This document shows positions 9,793 to 21,989 of a stretch of DNA of 64,000 nt, in pieces. The translations under genes and the position numbers were made by a program. The DNA is taken from positions 117,292,375-117,356,374 of the forward strand of contig CM034546.1 in NCBI GenBank assembly GCA_020055645.1, read 5' to 3'. The stretch's first letter is position 1, and every line of letters starts with the position of its first letter. This DNA comes from Tomocerus qinae (lineage: Eukaryota; Arthropoda; Collembola; Entomobryomorpha; Tomoceridae). Below the pieces are notes generated by a model. That model had not been told where the DNA came from. It was given only the letters and a program-made list of their open reading frames with translations, and did not search any database.

Positions 9793-12700
9793 ATGTCATT
9801 AGACGAGATAATTGAAAAACATTCAATAGTGGAAACTGTAGATCATGTAGATGATGACATAATTTCAAATTACGGACACGGCAGCATTGACTCTAATCAT
9901 AGTGACTGGAATTTGGAATTGGAATCAGAGGTTGAATTAGATTTAAGCTATGAAAGCGCAGAGGAGTCTGGTGGAGAATCATCTGAGGAGTCAGACGAAG
10001 AAGAACATTATGATATTGACTTTGAAACAGTGGAAGATATTACGAACGTTCTCTCCAAAATTCAATTAGTTTGGCCAGAGAATTTACCTGGTTATGATAA
10101 AGAGGCAAACAGATCACATCCAAGGTGAGATTCATTGGGAAAATAAATAAAATAATAAATGCTTCTGCGTTCCTTACTGCGGCAATGTAGATCTACTAAA
10201 CAAAATTGGTTATCTCATTTTTGTTTCGCAGAAATGCTGGCTATCCTCCATCATATTTTGAGTGCACAGACAAAGAGAAGGCTGTACTCTGGCATGCTGA
10301 AAATTTTCGGCAACAATTTGCATATATTTATCCAGAAAAACGACCTTTGTATTTAGCCCCTAGAAATGAATGTGGAGTTCAAAAGTTATTCCCTACGTAC
10401 ATCAATCCCACTGTGTTAGGATATCCAGAGTTTTACCGTTACGATAGCATAGCGGAATTCTTAAAGGATTATCTCGCTCCAGAGCTACTCGACCCTCCTG
10501 ATTTATTGGTAAATCAAAATTTTGTAATTGAGAATCTTGATGAGTTTATTACGCCAAATTAATTTACCAAATCACTGTCGTTTTTTATTAGCCAGCAACA
10601 ATTCGATCACCTTCGACGAGTCTAAAAACACGAAGTGCAAATATATTTGAATTCGCTGTGGTGGCTGCATCATTGTTGATGGGTGCTGGATTCGACGCGT
10701 ACATTGTTGACGGTTATGCAGTAAAGAGCATTACTACAGGAAGTACTACAGGTTGCTACGTAGAAGAGGAAGAAAAAGATCCAGAAGCAGTTATGAAGGT
10801 ATCTAAATAAAAAAATAATTCAAAAAATTGTACAACAGTTCCTTGTCTATATACACATGGTAAAGTCTCTTATTCTGTAGGCTTTAGTAGAGAAAGCTAA
10901 ACAAGAGAAGGCAAAATCTAATAATAAGGAGGAATCACAATCAACCACGGATATCGACATTTTTAGAGACGAAGAAACGATCCCTGTAGTTTCACCATCA
11001 AAGTACAAGCTCCCAAATAAAACCGAAGTGACCAGCACTTATTTGGCTGCCATGCAGAAACGGGTGGACGACAAAGAAATAGAAGAAAGAAGGCTCGAGG
11101 CAGAAGAAGCAGCAAGAGAGGCAGAGGTAGTTACAATCAGTAATTTGTTTTTATATATAAATTATAAATTATTTGCATGTAATCATTATTTTACTCAGAG
11201 GAACAAACGCCCAGCCACTCCAGATCCTTATGAAGGATATCGTGTTCATGCATGGATATTGATTCTACCAGGAAAGCGAGGAGTCCAAGAGCCCTTTTTC
11301 TTGGAATTATTCACAGGAACCAAGAAGGAAATTAACGATCCCATTTTCTTAGGTGTTGAGGCTGTTTTCAACAATGCAAACTATTATGTTAATCATCAAA
11401 ATCAAGACTGCCCAGGAGAAAGGGTTGAAGTAAAAATAATATATTTCCAATATTTAGCTTTGAAATCATTGGGGAGGACAAACATAACATCTGAAATCGA
11501 ATTAAATATATATTTTAATGGGGAAATCATATTTATAACTTAACAATTTGATTTTTTCAATTCAAAAGTTAAGTTTTGATTTGCAAGACAAAACTAAATG
11601 GTCAAAACTCCTTCATGAACCTCCTTCCAAAAGAGGAAAAACGAATCCCTTGGGACAATCGTCGTTTCAAGAGGAAGAAGAAGATGACACCCCTGAAATA
11701 ATTGAAATGTTCTTGGATATGCCCGTGTCTTGGACTAGAGACCTTGAAGTCACACAGGAAGGTACAATTTATGTCTCTCAGATCCAGATCCTTTTATTTG
11801 CGAAAACGGAGGGTGCTTCGTTTCTGATTGTATTTGGGTTAAAACACTAATTATATTTGTAGAGTACGATCTAAAATATCCCGATGGAAATAAAATCATC
11901 AATTATGATGACGCAATTGTGGAAATCGCTACACCATTTGTCAATATTGATGGACTGGCCAAAAAGGTCATTAAATTTTCTTCAAAATCCAGAAAGCCAA
12001 GCGATGTTGTTTACATTGAAGAGTGGTTTACGAACCGAAAAGATAAATTGACAAGACGAAAATGGATTCGCGAGGGACGGATGATTTATGAATATTTTGG
12101 CAAAGGAAGAAAAGACTCACTTAAAGAACATATTCATGTCGCTGGTCGAAACAATCCAGCTCATCCTCGGAAATTATATTTTTATTCGGACTCTCATCAT
12201 CAGAATGTTAGCTTAAGAGAAGTAATTCCAAAAGGAATTATTGAGCATTTTGAAAACAGAGATGATAAGCTTTATTATCGCACAACTCAATTTGGAAAAG
12301 TATTATGCTTCACAATCCCTCCTAAAGAGATTCAAGAGTCGGGGGTAAGGGCATTGTTAGAGTTAACAGCAACTGACGATTCTGGTGGAGCAAAAAATAG
12401 AGTTCGGAGGAAAATCCTTGTAAGTAAATGTTAAAATTTATATTTAACTAAAAATTAGTTCATGGTTTATACTTGAGTTTTTGTTTTAATGTATTTTATT
12501 ACTGTTTAAGAAAATTCATGAAAAATTCTACCGAGATCCTTCCAAGGACTACCACGAAGACATCTCTGAAAAGCATATAATAATAGAACACCATTTGCTG
12601 AGAGTTTTGTTCCATTATGGAGAGGGAAGTGTTACTAGGAATTCTATCGAATTTACAAAAAATAGCGATGATGAATTTGATATCAAAGAGAGTGTCGAGT

Positions 12701-13957
12701 ATCGAGTAAGTAAATGATTTCTACATACTTCACTATTGTGCTGTGACTTTATGGATTGTTATTACAATTTCTGTATTTAAATCTTTATATGTTATGTTAA
12801 TTGTGTGTTATCTTTAGGCTGACCCTTATTCTCATCCAATGGACGAATACACTAAATTCAAATTGCTTCAGAATTTACTAAAGGATGAAACAAAGTCTAG
12901 TAGTTTGGCCAGACAAGCTGAAACTGAAGTTAGTACTAGAGTGAATAAATACTTATGTATGACATTTACTGTTTACATTAATGAGAGCATGTACTTGTAT
13001 TTTTGGCAATAGATCTACACAATTGTTAAACAACGTATCCAAGAAGATTGGCGTCATGAAATTGAACCAGACGATTTTGCCGTAGATCGAATTAAGCAAT
13101 TCATGGACCAAAGACAACCTGTAAGAAAAATTCTAAATTACCTTAGCACATTTTTTTTACTTTGAAATGATCTATAAACATAAAAGAAACCAACTACGAT
13201 GGAAAAAATACTAACAAATAAGTGATTGTGGTGCAATTGACAATAGTGAAAATGAAGCTAAATCAATGAATATTTTTTTAGTCTGCTGAAGGCTACAATG
13301 AGGATTTAACAGGAATTGACTTCACAACTCCTTACATTGAAAGGCATGGAATGCCGCATAACAAAGCTGAAGAATCTCTGATTAAGAAACGTATTATTTA
13401 TCAAATGAAGAAACGTATTTTGAGTCAGGCACAGACAATGGAAAATTCTTACAAACAGGTACACACAGGCTATTATCATTTATTATTCATGTATGTACTA
13501 GATTCACTGTAGCTATAATTTAATGTGATTTAATTGAATTTAGGAGCAACAGCAATTGAAAAGCAAACTAGACTGGTACAACTCAATAAAGAATCAAATA
13601 AGCCCAACGGAGGAAGAGATTTTCCACAATTACTACAGAGACACTACCTTCCGATTGCAGATAATGCGACAGCGACTACTTCGTCATATTGAAAGAGCTC
13701 CAGCTGTCTATTACACTCTAATCTATGCTATCTTGGATCATCCATTACTCAACAATTTCACAAACAAAAAATCTATTTCTCTTCCTCCTCAACTTGTTGT
13801 GGAAGCGCTTGAGACAGATATGAAATTGAAATTGAAGGACTTGGAAAAAACTAAAGATTGTTGTCAGTTCTACCAGTTTAAATTTAAGGACACCGAAGAT
13901 AATACATCATCAACTCCTCCTCCAGATTCTTCCAAAAACAAGCCCTTTTCATATTAA
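9793..13957 (+). CDS. DRC7: Dynein regulatory complex subunit 7 (DRC7/CCDC135/lost boys)
   Basis: Twelve exons: 9793-10124, 10232-10508, 10592-10798, 10881-11126, 11199-11429, 11569-11761, 11863-12419, 12511-12705, 12818-12928, 13013-13120, 13282-13458, 13544-13957. All join in frame to about 1015 residues. The ATG at 9793 starts a very acidic N-terminus (about 1-95). Then follow the DRC7 hallmarks: YPPSYFECT.KEK, EKRPLYLAPRNECGVQK, a transglutaminase-like segment ending GAGFDAYIVDGYA, HAWILILPGKRGVQEPFF, EEWFTNRKDKLTRRKW with EYF, and Lys/Arg-rich C-terminal helices. DRC7 belongs to the nexin-dynein regulatory complex of motile axonemes, so sperm flagella are the likely site. At about 1015 residues it is somewhat longer than vertebrate DRC7, mainly through the acidic N-terminus. 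The Cys usual at the start of the transglutaminase-like helix is absent. AATAAA follows at 14090. Confidence 0.95.
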
Positions 13958-14089
13958 TAATCATCCAAATACAAGCACTAATTATAATCATGAAATGGAA
14001 TCTTATGTATCCGGTGTTTTATCACTGGAGAAGCCACCATCTTGTTTTGCCCATGAACTACTTACTTTTAGGTGCTTTTAGTATGACTC

Positions 14090-14095
14090 AATAAA
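14090..14095 (+). terminator. Polyadenylation signal of DRC7
   Basis: AATAAA lies 133 bases after the DRC7 stop codon, the first canonical signal downstream. Confidence 0.6.
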
Positions 14096-14930
14096 AGTCT
14101 TGTGTAAGAGAATGTTTGTAAAACGACACTGCTATCAAAGTAACTTTCCGAAAAGTAGACTTTATGCTCTTGTTGCAATGGAAAGAATTAATACGCAGTA
14201 GTGATGATGAATCATATTTTTGTAATCAAAAGATTGGCTCACATTCTGTTAACTTATCAACCTCGAAAAATTATTAAACGCAAGAGAACCAATGATGTAA
14301 ATATTTTTTAGCATTTTCACCGGTTAAGACGTATGTAGGTATTGAAAATGAAAACAAAACTATAAAACGGGGAATTGCTCTATGTAATAAAAATGCAAGT
14401 TTTATGTGTTTCTATAAAGTGAGTTCTTTAGTATTTCGTTGTCCACGTAGGCAAACGCATTTTTAATTTTTAATTTGCAATATTGCACGTGAATATTAAA
14501 CTCCAATTTGCATGAGTTGGCTGTGGGAGGGAAAGGATTGAGAAGCTTTTGTTGAAGCACATTTTCCTGGCCCTAAATAAGTCCATAAAGATGCGAGAAA
14601 CGAACATGATGGCTAACAGATTCCGTTTTCTTCATGACTGGAATCATAAGCGTGTATTTTGCATAATTGCATAGTATAGCTCGCTTACCGGTGCTTGGAA
14701 TATTAAACGGTATACCCAGGAATGCATAATTTGGTGACGTTTCCTCATTTCAGGTTTTTGTCGTGATGCAGATCTTCGCTTTGCCTACAGACTGATTTAA
14801 TCATTAAAGTATAAGGAACTCTAGAGTAACAAATTTTGCGTTTTTTTCTTGCTACTTAGGTAAACAATGGAATGACTCATTCTAAAGACTAGCATTTGTG
14901 AAGCAACTATTATTCCAGATGAACCTGGTC
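14096..14930. other. Spacer between DRC7 and gene D
   Basis: No exon is supportable on either strand. The right end carries the gene D promoter. Confidence 0.5.
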
Positions 14931-14937
14931 TATATAA
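14931..14937 (+). promoter_or_regulatory. TATA box of gene D
   Basis: TATATAA lies 151 bases before the gene D start codon, leaving about 120 bases of leader. The motif is exact; the role is inferred from its place. Confidence 0.45.
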
Positions 14938-15081
14938 ACGAGATGAGATTAAGAACTGGTCAAAGTACAAGTAAATACTATGACAAAATGAAACTGTAAA
15001 CATCACTTTTCCTTTTAGGTACATCGAAATAGTTTCACAAAGGATTTATTATATTTCAATCTTAATCCTCACTGCAAAGTC

Positions 15082-15634
15082 ATGGAATACGTTCGACTAT
15101 TTCTAAATATTACATTCATTATTCTTTTCGTCCTACCAGGGTTTTCGCAACCAATATTTATAGTTAACAGCGGAAGTGACAAAGCAATGAAAACTAATTC
15201 TGTGAGCAGATCTCTAAATTATACCGAAAAGGACGATAAGGCATATTCTGTGCGTAATAATGTCAGTCAGCTCAATAGCCCTGTTAATTTGGGACAGACA
15301 GATATCAAACTCGATGAAGATGAAGACACGTAAGCAATTTTTTTGACGTCTAGCCTGAATTTATCTTTGACCTTATGGAGTGCAAATTTTATCATTTTTT
15401 GTCGTACTTTTCTCTTAACTCAGATTCTGTACTTTCATTGTCTTATTCAGATGGTGGCCACCACGACCCAGACCAAGGATAAGTAAACGGGACACCATCG
15501 TGTTATGCATTTTGTTTTTAATTATGTTCATTGTTCCTCTTCTATTGTGTATGATTGAGTTTTATTGGATATTTTGTTGTTGTACTCGTCGATCTGAATA
15601 CAAACCGGTGAATTCAGAATACATCAACATTTAG
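15082..15634 (+). CDS. Gene D: small type I membrane protein with Cys-Cys-Cys juxtamembrane motif
   Basis: Exons 15082-15329 and 15451-15634 join at a phase-2 intron (donor GTAAGC, acceptor TATTCAG) to give 143 residues. Residues 1-22 are a signal peptide. The outer part has N-glycosylation sequons (NYT, NVS) and ends in an acidic DEDEDT run followed by WWPPRPRPR, a basic and proline-rich stalk. The transmembrane helix is at about 98-124 and is followed directly by CCCTRR, a typical site for palmitoylation, and a short tail ending YINI. No known family is recognised. Signal peptide, outer exon, phase-2 intron and transmembrane exon are laid out as in A, C and H. A TATA box lies upstream. The role is unknown. 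Confidence 0.85.
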
Positions 15635-15813
15635 TGATATTCTAGTTTGTTAGTATATACAAATCAATAATGGTACTCATATATCTCATTGTCTGTACAT
15701 GTTTTTGATATCTCTCATTTAAAAAGTAACATTACCGTTTAATTTATTTTAGCCATACTTTAATAAGTTACCGTAGGCAATTAAACATGTTCATTTATTG
15801 TAGTACAGTAGTA

Positions 15814-16090
15814 TCAGTTTTAGCACTGTGTCAGTGTTTTAAAAAAATCTACACGAAGGCAAGTTTTTGTATGACCAAACAACAAGATCAATATTACCTC
15901 ATCAATAGTGCAACATTATTTAACTTGTAACCAATACTTATTTAATCTCTATTCTATTATAGCAAGTGGCTTATCAATTTTAGTACTCCGTGCCAGTGCG
16001 CAGTGTTTTTCCAAAATGTGTTATAAATGAAGGCAAGTTTTGCATGGTCAACTATAAATAAATCAATATTATCTCAGTACAGTGTACAGT
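15814..16090 (+). repeat. Degenerate two-copy direct repeat
   Basis: Two diverged copies about 165 bases apart share 'agt.tcagttttagcact..gtcagtg' and 'gaaggcaagtttt.g.atg', then 'atcaatatta.ctca'. They look like an old tandem duplication in the flank of the hAT element. Nothing coding is visible. Confidence 0.5.
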
Positions 16091-16202
16091 GGATATTTTT
16101 ACAATTAATGTCATCAATAAGTACTGTTAACTGTATTTATTCAATGCATGTGCATGGACATTTGCATTTTTACAATTTCTTTGAAAAGATATTTGCATGT
16201 TA

Positions 16203-16210
16203 CATCGTAC
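16203..16210 (+). repeat. 8-bp target-site duplication, left
   Basis: catcgtac immediately precedes the left terminal inverted repeat of the hAT element. The same eight bases follow its right end at 17579-17586. An 8-bp duplication is the hallmark of the hAT superfamily. Confidence 0.85.
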
Positions 16211-16229
16211 TAGAGAGTTGCACGGGCAC

Positions 16230-16500
16230 AGGCAGCCCGTACGGGCAGCTGCCCGGCCCGTGCCCGTACGGGCACGGGCGGGCACGGGCACGTTAAACGG
16301 ATTTTTCATGGGCATGTACGGGCACCGGGCTAGCTAAGTATGCTCACGGGCAGGTACGGGCGGGCACAGGCTAATCAAGGATACTCACGGACGGGCACGG
16401 GCGGGTATGAGTCAACCATGGATTCTCACGGGCAGGCACGGGCCCATCAAAGATGTTCACGGGCGGGCACGGGCTGCCCGCGGGCGCCCGTAAGTGCCCG
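16230..16500 (+). repeat. Left GC-rich minisatellite of the hAT element
   Basis: Imperfect units of roughly 41-45 bases, each with 'ctcacgggc..gcacgggc' followed by a short variable AT-rich stretch. The left edge contains palindromic runs such as CCCGTACGGG that could fold. Confidence 0.8.
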
Positions 16501-17266
16501 TAACTTTATAATAACAATAACAGTACACAACACAACATGTACAATACAATAATGAATGTTCCGTGAAACACGCTTATATTATTATAACACAGATATTAGT
16601 CTTCTATAATATAATCGCACTAATACCTGATCTGACTTTCTATTTTTGGTAGGAGAGCCTAGGAAACCTGCATATTACATAACCTAAAACTTAAAACCCC
16701 CTCTCTCAAGTGTAGCGCAAGTGCTAGCTGTAACTCTTTTGGACATCGCCTCCTCCCATCAACTATAAACGTTCCTTGAAAGCACGAAAGCGCATGCCCC
16801 CTCCCTCTAAACAAACGAAATGAGTTGTTTCATATTATTATAACCGCCACCTATCGGTATTCTATGATTATAACATCAGAACAATAATACAAATTCACAT
16901 AAGATGATTAATAGTGATTGATTAGAAATAATTAGCTAAAGAAGACAATCCGTTTTCCAAAATCCCGGAATCCTATTTTTCTGATTTTAAAGGGTAATAT
17001 TCTGGGGTGGTTAATAAAAATGGAGTATTTTATTATTCCCTGTATTGGACACTACGAAATAGTTATTATTTTGGTTTAGGAATTTTTCCATTTGACCCGG
17101 AATTGTTTTTATTACTGTGATGGGGGGCCTGCTTAATTTCTCTTGAGTGCCCCTTAGCTGGGTTGGGTTCACTAGTATTATATAAAAATCTACTGCGCAC
17201 TACACACTACACACACAGTCACAGTACGTATAGCGTATATTATAAAGTTTTTATAAAAATCTTTTG

Positions 17267-17570
17267 CGGGCACGGGCACATGTTACAGAATTTTCACGGG
17301 CACGGGCGGGCACGGGCACATGCTACAGAATTTTCACGGGCACGGGCGGGCACGGGCACATGCTACAGAATTTTCACGGGCACGGGCGGGCACGGGTACG
17401 GAACACAGATTTTTTGCGGCCACGGGCGGGAACGGGCCAATGTAGGATGACCACGGGCGGGCTCGGGCATCCCTGGAAAAATCAGGATGCTCACGGGCGG
17501 GTTTGGGCGGCCACGGGCTCCTTTGTTACGGGCACGGGCGGGCACGGGCACTAAATTGCCTGCCCGTGCA
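17267..17570 (+). repeat. Right GC-rich minisatellite of the hAT element, 40-bp period
   Basis: Three near-identical 40-bp units begin at 17277, 17317 and 17357 ('cacatg.tacagaatttt' plus CGGGCACGGG blocks). More diverged units follow up to the terminal repeat. Confidence 0.85.
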
Positions 17571-17578
17571 ACTCTCTA

Positions 17579-17586
17579 CATCGTAC
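17579..17586 (+). repeat. 8-bp target-site duplication, right
   Basis: catcgtac, an exact copy of 16203-16210, directly after the right terminal repeat. Confidence 0.85.
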
Positions 17587-20500
17587 TAAGCAGATAAATA
17601 ACACTGTAATCAAAGTCTCCATTCACATTACTGTGATTTGAATAATGTTATCATAAAGAAGAACATATTTGTGACATCTATTAGGATAATATTACTATAC
17701 TTAGATATGAACTCTACGAGCTGCATTCATTACTAAATAAGCGTAATAGTACATGATAAAGAGATTCATATCTGCATATAGAGCAGCAGACTATGAAAGT
17801 TTCTGTTATTGTTAAGCAGAGAGGGGAGAGCATGAAATGGTCGGTTGAAACAACTCTGAAGACAAATTCTAAAGTTCTAGCTGAAATTTGCAATTTCTTG
17901 CTGTAACCCTTTAGTTATTTTCACTCGAGGAGCTGCAGCCTCCTCTCGGCTAACATCCACACAAGTAAAGTGCTCTCAAGATACATAGTTTGCTTCATTT
18001 TCAGACACTGTGGACGTATTTGGTGTTGGGATAATGTACACCCTTTCAAAGCTTCTTCTCCTATAACACAACCCATAAGTATAACTTTATCTCTACATAA
18101 ATACGTACTTGTCACTTTGCTTTACACTGCCCATGAGCTAACAGTTGCTTCCACTTCAACCGTTTCCTGCCTTCAGAGAGTTGTCTGTACACTAAAATTT
18201 CCATACGCTCTTGCCTATTCAGAATGGAACTACGCAATATGATTTTACTGCCCATCAAGCAAGCAAATCACTTTGCTCATCAAAAGGCTCTCTCCATGAG
18301 GGTCATTGATTTTACATATCAAAGGAATTCATTGATGGTCAGGAAGAATTGTTCCATAAAAGGAAGCCAATCAATTTGCAATTTTCCTTAAGTGAACTCT
18401 ATTATGATTAATGCTGAGAATTCGGTATTAACGCTTATAGATATGCATACGGTATTTAATGACTAGGTTATTTTTTAGACGGACTTGAGACCAACTTCAA
18501 TTAAAATCTTAGCTTAAAACGAGCTTTAGTAATTTGGTGGTTTATGAACTCAGTCAGATGAATACGCAATACTATAAATGATTGCATACATTCTGATCTG
18601 ATTTATGTTGCATATCTATTTACCCCCTTTTTGTCAACACTAAATCGCCAATAGAATAAAAAAAATCAAAAAACCATTTCGTTTACAGCAATTTTCGTTT
18701 TGTCAGCACCAATTTTATTTCGGGTAGAATAGAGTAAACGAAATAAATTACATAATCTGATATTATAAACACATTCCCGCATCCGACACATCCCCCGTGG
18801 TGAATAAAATGTTTTTTTTAAACGTACCAAGTACCATACATATTTTCAGAGGAGATTTCGCATATATCCCCAAAAGTATCCGAAATTATCAAAATTAAAT
18901 GCTTTTTGGAATAGGAGTCCATGATGGGAAGTTTTACAAACTCGTCTCATTCCCTGTCTCATGCTTATTCTTACGCCGCTAGAATGTATGATGTAGTAAA
19001 TCATAAATCTCTAAAGATGAAGTCCACTACCAAGTGTATCATGGCCACATGTCATAGATTCCATTTATAGAGCATCAGAGTATACATTTCAATTAATTGG
19101 TAAAGGTTGTTACTTTTTGACAAAATGGGATTTTAAAAATAATTGTTGACAAAAAGGTGTTGACAATTAAGGGTTCTTCTGTTGAATATCGTATGTTACT
19201 TCATACCATTCATGAAATTGTTATTTTTGTTGACTTGTTTTCATCACGTTCGCTGAAAGTGGATTTATTACATTACAACATCCAAATTTCAATTGCAAAA
19301 AATTCCTCGGTGCAGTTGTAGAAATGAATGAATGAACCATTTCATTCACGTAGTGCCACTCCCCTGAATTATCCATCTATTACGATGCAGCAAAAACGAA
19401 GCGATATCACGCGTTTTCATAATTCTTGCAATACTGGATACACTCAGTTAAAACTAAATTAGTAGTATTTAACTGATAGCAATACTTTGTATGAAGTTGA
19501 TGCACAAAGTTTTCATAATTCTCAATACCAATTACTGGAAATTGGCAGCGAAAACTGCTTTTGGAAGTATCACTTCGTAAATATTGATAAATACATTGTA
19601 CACAGTTAAATATAAAAAGTTTGCAAAACATATTTTGTGAACTTGGCCATCATCAACTTACAGCTCCCTACTTGTTTGAATCAATTTTGTGATGAAATGT
19701 GTTTGTTTAAATAATAAAAGTTTTTACGCAACATCCTTTGAAAATTGATGATCATGCACCAATATTACACAATGAACTAATGGTTTAACTTAAGTCATGC
19801 AGAAAGGTTATCATAAGCAAATACAGAGTACTTAATCACTTTCTGACAGTCCTACCATAAGGCAAAAATAATTGTAGCAATTTAGCAAAGCAATTTAGTA
19901 ATTTCTGTATTATTACATCTGAATGATTAAGATCGGTCTGTATTTTTAAACTATAGCTCACAAGATTATAAAGTATAAAAAATGCTTAGCTGTTAAGATT
20001 TTTGTATGTAAACAATTTTTGTATGCTATATAATAAAATGGCATCTTTGTGAAGTCATTATGCTCATTTTGCTGAATAAGGGCATTAGTAAATGTTCTCA
20101 GTCTTCACAAACAGATCCCACCAAAAGACTATTAACGGCAACTTGAACAGAGACAAAGGCAAAGGAACAGAAACATACACAACAACATCCGTAAAGCCTT
20201 TTGTTATCGTGGTAGGCTCTCGTCTTTCCTGTCTAGACTAAACTCAACTGGAAGTGTAAATAGAGAAAACAATTTTCTCTAGTCCCCATCCCATCCATAG
20301 AATTGCGTATCATTCCCAATCTAGCTGTCAATACGATACCTTCAATAACTTTATCACTACTTGAGTATCTTAGTACATGTACACACACACTTGTACAAAC
20401 CTATACTTAGATACATGTTGATTGGGCTGAGAAGGATACGATAGTTTACTACAGAATACATAAACCTCAAGTGTAATTATATTGTGGTGGATAGTTTTTT

Positions 20501-20685
20501 AATTTTAATTCGAGTATCCTTCGCAATGTAGTGCATTCACCCTCCGTCCTTTATATCTCTATTTTGTGCATATGAAAATCAATCAAAGCTAAGTGACAAT
20601 AACTCCAGTCTCGCAGTTACCATTTCTGAATCTACATAACAAGTTTTATAATAACTCATCTTAAGTTTAAAAACAAGAAAAAATC
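17587..20685. other. Gene-free stretch between the hAT element and gene E
   Basis: No exon could be supported. A possible MITE-like pair of inverted ends (18621-19170) is listed separately. The rest is AT-rich unique sequence. Confidence 0.45.
18621..19170. mobile_element. Possible MITE with TTTTTGTCAACA ends
   Basis: The motif cctttttgtcaaca occurs at the left (about 18625-18639). Its reverse complement appears twice at the right (gttgacaaaaaggtgttgac, 19144-19163), with degenerate extra TTTTGTCA copies just inside both ends. No clear target duplication is visible, so this is only a candidate. Confidence 0.3.
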
Positions 20686-21989
20686 ATGCTGAAATTGTTG
20701 AAAACCTTCATTGTCGTCAATACAGTAGTAACTGTCCTTCTCACTTGTGTCACATCCACAGAAGTGATTCATAAAGACAAATACATGGAAAAATTTCACG
20801 AACGCCTTCACAAGTTGCTACAAAGTCAAAATATTACCGAATACGCCATCGTGGGACAAATCAAAAGGTACTAAAATAATTGTTGTTAATTTTTATGCGT
20901 TCTATGTATATTCAGTGCCATACTGCATTGACTTGAATTGTCCTTTGTATAATAAACTTTGTAACATTGTCATTCATAGAGCATGCAATGGATGTATCAC
21001 CACCTTCTGGAGTGGGGCAATGGCAAACAGCAAAGTTCCGACAACAGCTCAGGATGAAATTGGTGATATTATATACAAAAAGTAAGCAAAAATATGTCAT
21101 CATAATTCATAATATAAAATTATCGTAGATAGATAGTATCGTTGAACAATACTTTATTATTGTAACATATGCTAGCTCATGAGTGAAGTACCTAAAGATT
21201 TTATCAACTATGATTAAACTTATGTGAAAACAATTGTTTAGTTTGGCAACTTCTGTTCCCGCGTCGTTAATGGAAAATTCACCGAATGCTGCTTCAGAAC
21301 CGAATGATATGAACAATGAAATTCCCAGCTCTGATGGTGCAACGCAGTCGGAAAGCGAGGAGTCAGAGTCATACTCAACGGAGCAGACTAGCACCGAGAA
21401 AATCATTGCGACAAATGAGACACTTCACTCTCCAACTGAAAAACGTGAGACAAATCACATTTCCATTTGTACATGTACCTTTTGGATTCGACGAATGCAT
21501 GTTTATTGTTATTGTTTCTTATTACAGTTGTTCAAGCTCCATTCCATGACATACATCACAACAAAGAGCAATATCGACAGGCTGAAATCGTGTGTCCGAA
21601 TGGGACGGAGAATCAGTAAGGCTTTACACTTAATAATATAATATACCAAGTAGTTCAAATCATGTCATTATGAAATCGCTTGATGTAATTTATTTCTAAT
21701 AGATTGCAAAATGGAGGAACCTTAAAGTTTGAATATATGTTACTGTCTGCTGCGTTTTTGTACGTAATGGTTGTGACACTGGTTTACTTAACTGTTTTTT
21801 GTGGCCGAACAAAAGGTTACCAAAGTGGCATAGGATCTAGATCAATAAGGTAACGGTGACAGAATCACATTTTATGCTTAACTTATGCGGACATTGTATT
21901 CCTAGACACTTGATTCAATTCTACTGAAGATGAAGGTTACTAATTTAGTTTGTATTTCCTTTAGCAGCGGAAGCGGATCGGATGTTTAG
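20686..21989 (+). CDS. Gene E: type I membrane protein, Glu/Ser-rich outer domain
   Basis: Six exons, 20686-20867, 20980-21081, 21242-21444, 21528-21615, 21703-21849 and 21965-21989, join in phases 2,2,1,2,2 to give 248 residues. Residues 1-23 are a signal peptide. Near residues 62-66 is a CNGC pair followed by ITTFW; residues about 95-160 are a low-complexity Ser/Glu/Thr stretch with sequons. The segment about 163-191 has many His/Gln residues and a single Cys; the transmembrane helix is at about 201-225; the tail ends SSGSGSDV. The final residues form a possible PDZ-binding type end (S-D-V). The family is not recognised. It is the longest member of the row and has more introns, but its first intron is again phase 2. 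Function unknown. Confidence 0.85.

Larger units (their letters stand above)
16211..17578 (+). mobile_element. Non-autonomous hAT element with internal GC-rich minisatellites
   Basis: The element is 1368 bp. Its ends are perfect 18-bp terminal inverted repeats (TAGAGAGTTGCACGGGCA), it is flanked by an 8-bp duplication catcgtac, and its TAGAG start fits hAT ends. It contains no transposase frame; the open frames inside are artefacts of the repeats. Each end carries a minisatellite built on CGGGCACGGG (about 16230-16500 and 17267-17570), and the middle (about 16500-17265) is AT-rich single-copy sequence. The GC content of the ends contrasts sharply with the surrounding AT-rich DNA. It is probably mobilised by a transposase encoded elsewhere. 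Confidence 0.9.

Noticed and set aside
16027-17554. Several open frames of 60-96 codons rich in Gly, Arg, His and Ala
   Set aside because: They are readings of the CGGGCACGGG minisatellites inside the hAT element; no splice sites, starts or motifs support them.
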